From: Flavobacterium rivuli WB 3.3-2 = DSM 21788
GTDB taxonomy: Bacteria > Bacteroidota > Bacteroidia > Flavobacteriales > Flavobacteriaceae
Reading direction: 5' to 3'
Length of the DNA: 64,000 nt
Assembly: GCF_000378485.1 (NCBI RefSeq)
Contig: NZ_KB899976.1
Location: forward strand, 62,001-126,000
Positions 61,756 to 64,000 of the stretch are shown piece by piece. Position 1 is the first letter of the stretch. Each line of letters begins with the position of its first letter. Made by a program: the position numbers and the translations under genes. The notes under the pieces were generated by a model. That model saw only the letters and a list, made by a program, of their open reading frames with translations. It ran no database searches and was not told where the DNA came from.

Positions 61756-62847
61756 ATGAAAAAATTATTCCTTACCATAATAATTACCGGTTCTGCCATG
61801 GCTCAAACTAAAAGCTCACAACTGGAAGAAGTAGCGCAGTTTGGTAATAACCAGCCCATAGGCGTGGCGGTGCAAACCAGTACGAACAGGGTATTTGTGT
61901 CTTTTCCGCACAATGAACCTTTTTTATATGCCGTTACCGAAATTATAGACGGCAAGCGCATTCCTTACCCTAATGAGGAATGGAATGAAATCCCTAAAGT
62001 TGCAGATGCAAAGCATTACAATAATGCACAGGATATGTATGCCGATGACAAAGGTTATCTCTGGGTGCTTGATTCTAAGCCTGCGGGAGGTGCATCTGTT
62101 TTTGGCGATTCGGGACAGGGAAAACAAGGTGAATTTAAGCTGATACAATTTGACCTTAAAACTAATAAAGAGGTAAAAACCTACTTTTTTAGTGGCCTGC
62201 CTAAAGACAAAAGTGGGCTTAACGATGTTCGGGTTGATACCGGAAAACAACTGGCCTACCTCTCTGACCCCGCACTTAAAGCCATTGTAGTTTTAGACTT
62301 AAAGACCGATACCGTGCGGGTAGTTTTGCAAAACGATAAGTCGACTACAGCAACACCGGGCTATAACCTTACTATAGATGGCAAAGAAATGATTGATGAT
62401 AAAGGCAAACCCTTTAGCAGTAATGTAAATGGCATAGCACTTACTAAAGACAACAAGTACTTTTACTACAAGCCCATAAACCACGACAATTTATACCGTA
62501 TTGAAACCCGGTATTTAGCCGATGCAAAACTTTCTGCAGCAGAGCTTTCTGCCAAAGTAGAAACTGTTGCCAGTGCCGGTGTTACCCACGGGCTGGAGTG
62601 CGATGCAAGAGGAAACATCTATTACGGGCATTCGCCAAGCCACTCGATAAAATATGTATCGCCGGATGGTAATGTAAATACATTAGTGGCTGACGAGCGC
62701 ATTATCTGGCCCGATTCTTTTGGAGTGGGCAGTGATGGTTACCTGTATTTTAGCTGTGCCCAGCTTAACCGCCTGCCTAAATACAACAAAGAAGAAAACA
62801 GGGTAGAATATCCTTTAAGGGTTTTCAGGGTTAAAATGCCAAAATAG
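61756..62847 (+). CDS. Yellow/major royal jelly-like secreted protein
   Basis: A 363-residue protein from the ATG at 61756 (MKKLFLTIIITGSAMAQ, signal peptide cleaved near residue 17). The upstream ATG at 61741 was rejected because TATCTTTA just before it looks like the -7 box. Motifs include QPIGVAVQTSTNRVFVSFPH, NAQDMYADDKGYLWVLDS and WPDSFGVGSDGYLYF. This is the MRJP/yellow (L-dopachrome tautomerase-related) beta-propeller family, common in flavobacteria without known substrate. Single gene or with the next hydrolase. Confidence 0.85.
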   Translation: MKKLFLTIIITGSAMAQTKSSQLEEVAQFGNNQPIGVAVQTSTNRVFVSFPHNEPFLYAVTEIIDGKRIPYPNEEWNEIPKVADAKHYNNAQDMYADDKGYLWVLDSKPAGGASVFGDSGQGKQGEFKLIQFDLKTNKEVKTYFFSGLPKDKSGLNDVRVDTGKQLAYLSDPALKAIVVLDLKTDTVRVVLQNDKSTTATPGYNLTIDGKEMIDDKGKPFSSNVNGIALTKDNKYFYYKPINHDNLYRIETRYLADAKLSAAELSAKVETVASAGVTHGLECDARGNIYYGHSPSHSIKYVSPDGNVNTLVADERIIWPDSFGVGSDGYLYFSCAQLNRLPKYNKEENRVEYPLRVFRVKMPK

Positions 62848-62850
62848 CAA

Positions 62851-63624
62851 CTATAAACCGGGTAATTGTGACATTGTATAGAATTTCATATTGTTAGCCT
62901 TAACATACTTACAAATTTCTATAAGGGTGTTATATTCAGTTTCATAGTCTATGTGCGCTGTTTGTACAGGCCTATGCGCATAAAAAACCACAATTTTGTT
63001 ATTCTTTTTGGCATATTCTAATAGCGACAAAAAATAAGGCACATTAAAGTGGCTGTAACTATTATCTATCCCTAAACCATATACAACCGGACTGCCGGTA
63101 TAATAACAATTGTGTGTGTCCGGGTTCAGCCTGCCGTATGTAGTGCCTCGCAATATAGAGAAATGATTAAGCAAAAGATCATCGGTACCTTTGTTTCTTG
63201 CCCCAAACGGGTATGCAAAAGACGTGGCATGCAGGCCCCCACCATCCATTATGGCAACCATAGGAGTTATTTCTGTATTTAAATAAGCCTCAACTCCTTT
63301 AACAGCAATATATTGCGACGCGTTTAAATGGTTAAGGCCATGCCCTCCTATTTCGTGTCCGTATTGGTTAAACGCTTCAAGCTTTGCAATTTTAGCATCA
63401 TCCAACTGGCCACATTTAGTTACAAAAAAAGTAGCTTTCCAGTTATAAGTTTTAAGAATATCATCGGCAGCAGCCCAATTGTCAACATAATCGTCATCGA
63501 GGGTAATAACCACACCGGGGCTGTAACCTGCTGAAACCGGTTGTGGGCTTATGCTATTATCATCGCCGGTACACGAAAACAAAATAAAAAACGCAAGGAC
63601 AAGAACATATTTAAATGGCCTCAT
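62851..63624 (-). CDS. Polysaccharide deacetylase-family lipoprotein
   Basis: A 257-residue lipoprotein (lipobox LFSC, Cys18). The NodB-type deacetylase core has the first metal motif TLDDDYVDN (normally TFDDG), the metal-binding HxxxxH as HEIGGHGLNH, and the third motif FAYPFGARN. The first motif departs from the consensus in its third and fourth residues. It probably deacetylates an amino-sugar polymer or an acetyl ester. It converges on the MRJP-like gene with a 3-nt gap. Confidence 0.82.
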   Translation of the reverse strand: MRPFKYVLVLAFFILFSCTGDDNSISPQPVSAGYSPGVVITLDDDYVDNWAAADDILKTYNWKATFFVTKCGQLDDAKIAKLEAFNQYGHEIGGHGLNHLNASQYIAVKGVEAYLNTEITPMVAIMDGGGLHATSFAYPFGARNKGTDDLLLNHFSILRGTTYGRLNPDTHNCYYTGSPVVYGLGIDNSYSHFNVPYFLSLLEYAKKNNKIVVFYAHRPVQTAHIDYETEYNTLIEICKYVKANNMKFYTMSQLPGL

Positions 63625-63718
63625 ATAATTAAGGTGCTGTAGTATTAGTTTACATCACAACAGCATTGCAGCTAAATACCCTACGTGCTTTTAAAAATTT
63701 TACTTTGGCTTTACCAAA

Positions 63719-64000
63719 TTACTTTACCACGATAGTTTTATTGAATATAATATTATCTGATGCACTGCCTACCTGAATTTCAAATTCTCCCGGTTCCACC
63801 ACCTTTTGCATACGGGCATTATAAAGGGTAAGTTCCTGTACCGGCACCTGTAATGTAATAATAGCACGTTTGCCTGCCTTTATAAATTCTTTCTTAAACG
63901 CTTTAAGCTGCTGTATTGGGGTAGCCACACTGCTAACCTTATCGCGCACATAAAGTTGTACTACTTCTTTACCATCTGTAGCACCAGTATTTTCTACTTC
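63719..64000 (-). CDS. Glycoside hydrolase family 3 beta-glucosidase, C-terminal end (cut by the edge)
   Basis: The frame is open to the right edge: 94 codons including the stop, encoding EVENTGATDGKEVVQLYVRD followed by KVSSVATPIQQLKAFKK and ending NKTIVVK. This is the fibronectin-III-like domain that ends GH3 beta-glucosidases (DGKEVVQLYVRD is diagnostic). An internal GTG at 63947-63949 is not the start, since coding continues upstream. The catalytic domains lie outside the window. It would hydrolyse beta-glucosides such as cellobiose in the periplasm. Confidence 0.88.
   Translation of the reverse strand, partial: EVENTGATDGKEVVQLYVRDKVSSVATPIQQLKAFKKEFIKAGKRAIITLQVPVQELTLYNARMQKVVEPGEFEIQVGSASDNIIFNKTIVVK

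Noticed and set aside
1..64000. CRISPR arrays, rRNA, tRNA, prophage or transposase genes
   Set aside because: None found by eye; repeats present are inverted or dispersed with no regular spacers.

Overview
The window comes from a Flavobacteriaceae chromosome, most likely a Flavobacterium or close relative. The evidence is: gliding-motility genes (the first 29 codons of gldK at the left edge, and the gldE-gldD pair), a protease with a type IX secretion (T9SS) C-terminal tail, a DUF3127 OB-fold protein, many lipoproteins, recurring TAnnTTTG -7 promoter boxes with TTG near -33, starts without Shine-Dalgarno sequences, and AT-rich DNA. It is mostly ordinary core genome. I see no prophage, no transposase, no CRISPR array, and no rRNA or tRNA gene.

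Layout. 1-3.9 kb (minus): topA, an arginase-fold protein, then the start of gldK. 4.1-12 kb (plus): miaB, a GxxExxY gene inside a 37-bp inverted-repeat cassette, a sigma-54 activator, two tandem LptE-like lipoproteins, a TPR-like protein, secG, groES-groEL. 12.3-14.3 kb: an M13 peptidase. 14.5-17.4 kb: rplM-rpsI and rpsB-tsf with structured leaders and an internal attenuator. 17.4-22 kb: a very large TraB/GumN-like protein and a YhhQ-type transporter. 22-23.8 kb: a small toxin-antitoxin island with an Xre/RES pair and, beside it, a VapB-like small protein overlapping a GIY-YIG-fold protein. 23.9-30.6 kb: DUF3127, flavin reductase, histidine kinase, M43 protease, HIT, greA (with an attenuator-like leader), a Rieske-like lipoprotein, SRPBCC. 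30.8-33.2 kb: a TonB-dependent receptor behind a TPP riboswitch, so probably a thiamine or thiamine-precursor importer. 33.4-41.3 kb: an NPP1/Vps62-like lipoprotein, arfB, DUF4301, pnuC, a phosphopantetheinyl transferase, ahcY, aat, ohr. 41.3-46.4 kb: accessory genes (AraC, SDR, phosphoesterase, beta-barrel, lipoproteins). 46.5-52.4 kb: RNase G, an unlisted 30-residue basic protein, HU, mutY, ssb, gldE, gldD. 52.8-64 kb: an HMA-domain lipoprotein, AraC and SDR, umuC-umuD (umuC first), Crp and SDR, MFS, a hydrolase, an MRJP-like protein, a polysaccharide deacetylase, and the C-terminus of a GH3 beta-glucosidase running off the right edge.

The intergenic regions are rich in non-coding repeats: MITE-like inverted repeats (12.06, 30.60 and 45.84 kb), two copies of a CATTCTGAG repeat (52.4 and 52.6 kb), a perfect 50-bp palindrome (12.22 kb), and strong hairpin terminators after most transcription units. 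The best candidates for something undescribed are the VapB-like/GIY-YIG pair, the GxxExxY inverted-repeat cassette, the 30-residue basic protein and the several r-protein and greA leaders. All functional statements are from reading the sequence; no database search was run.
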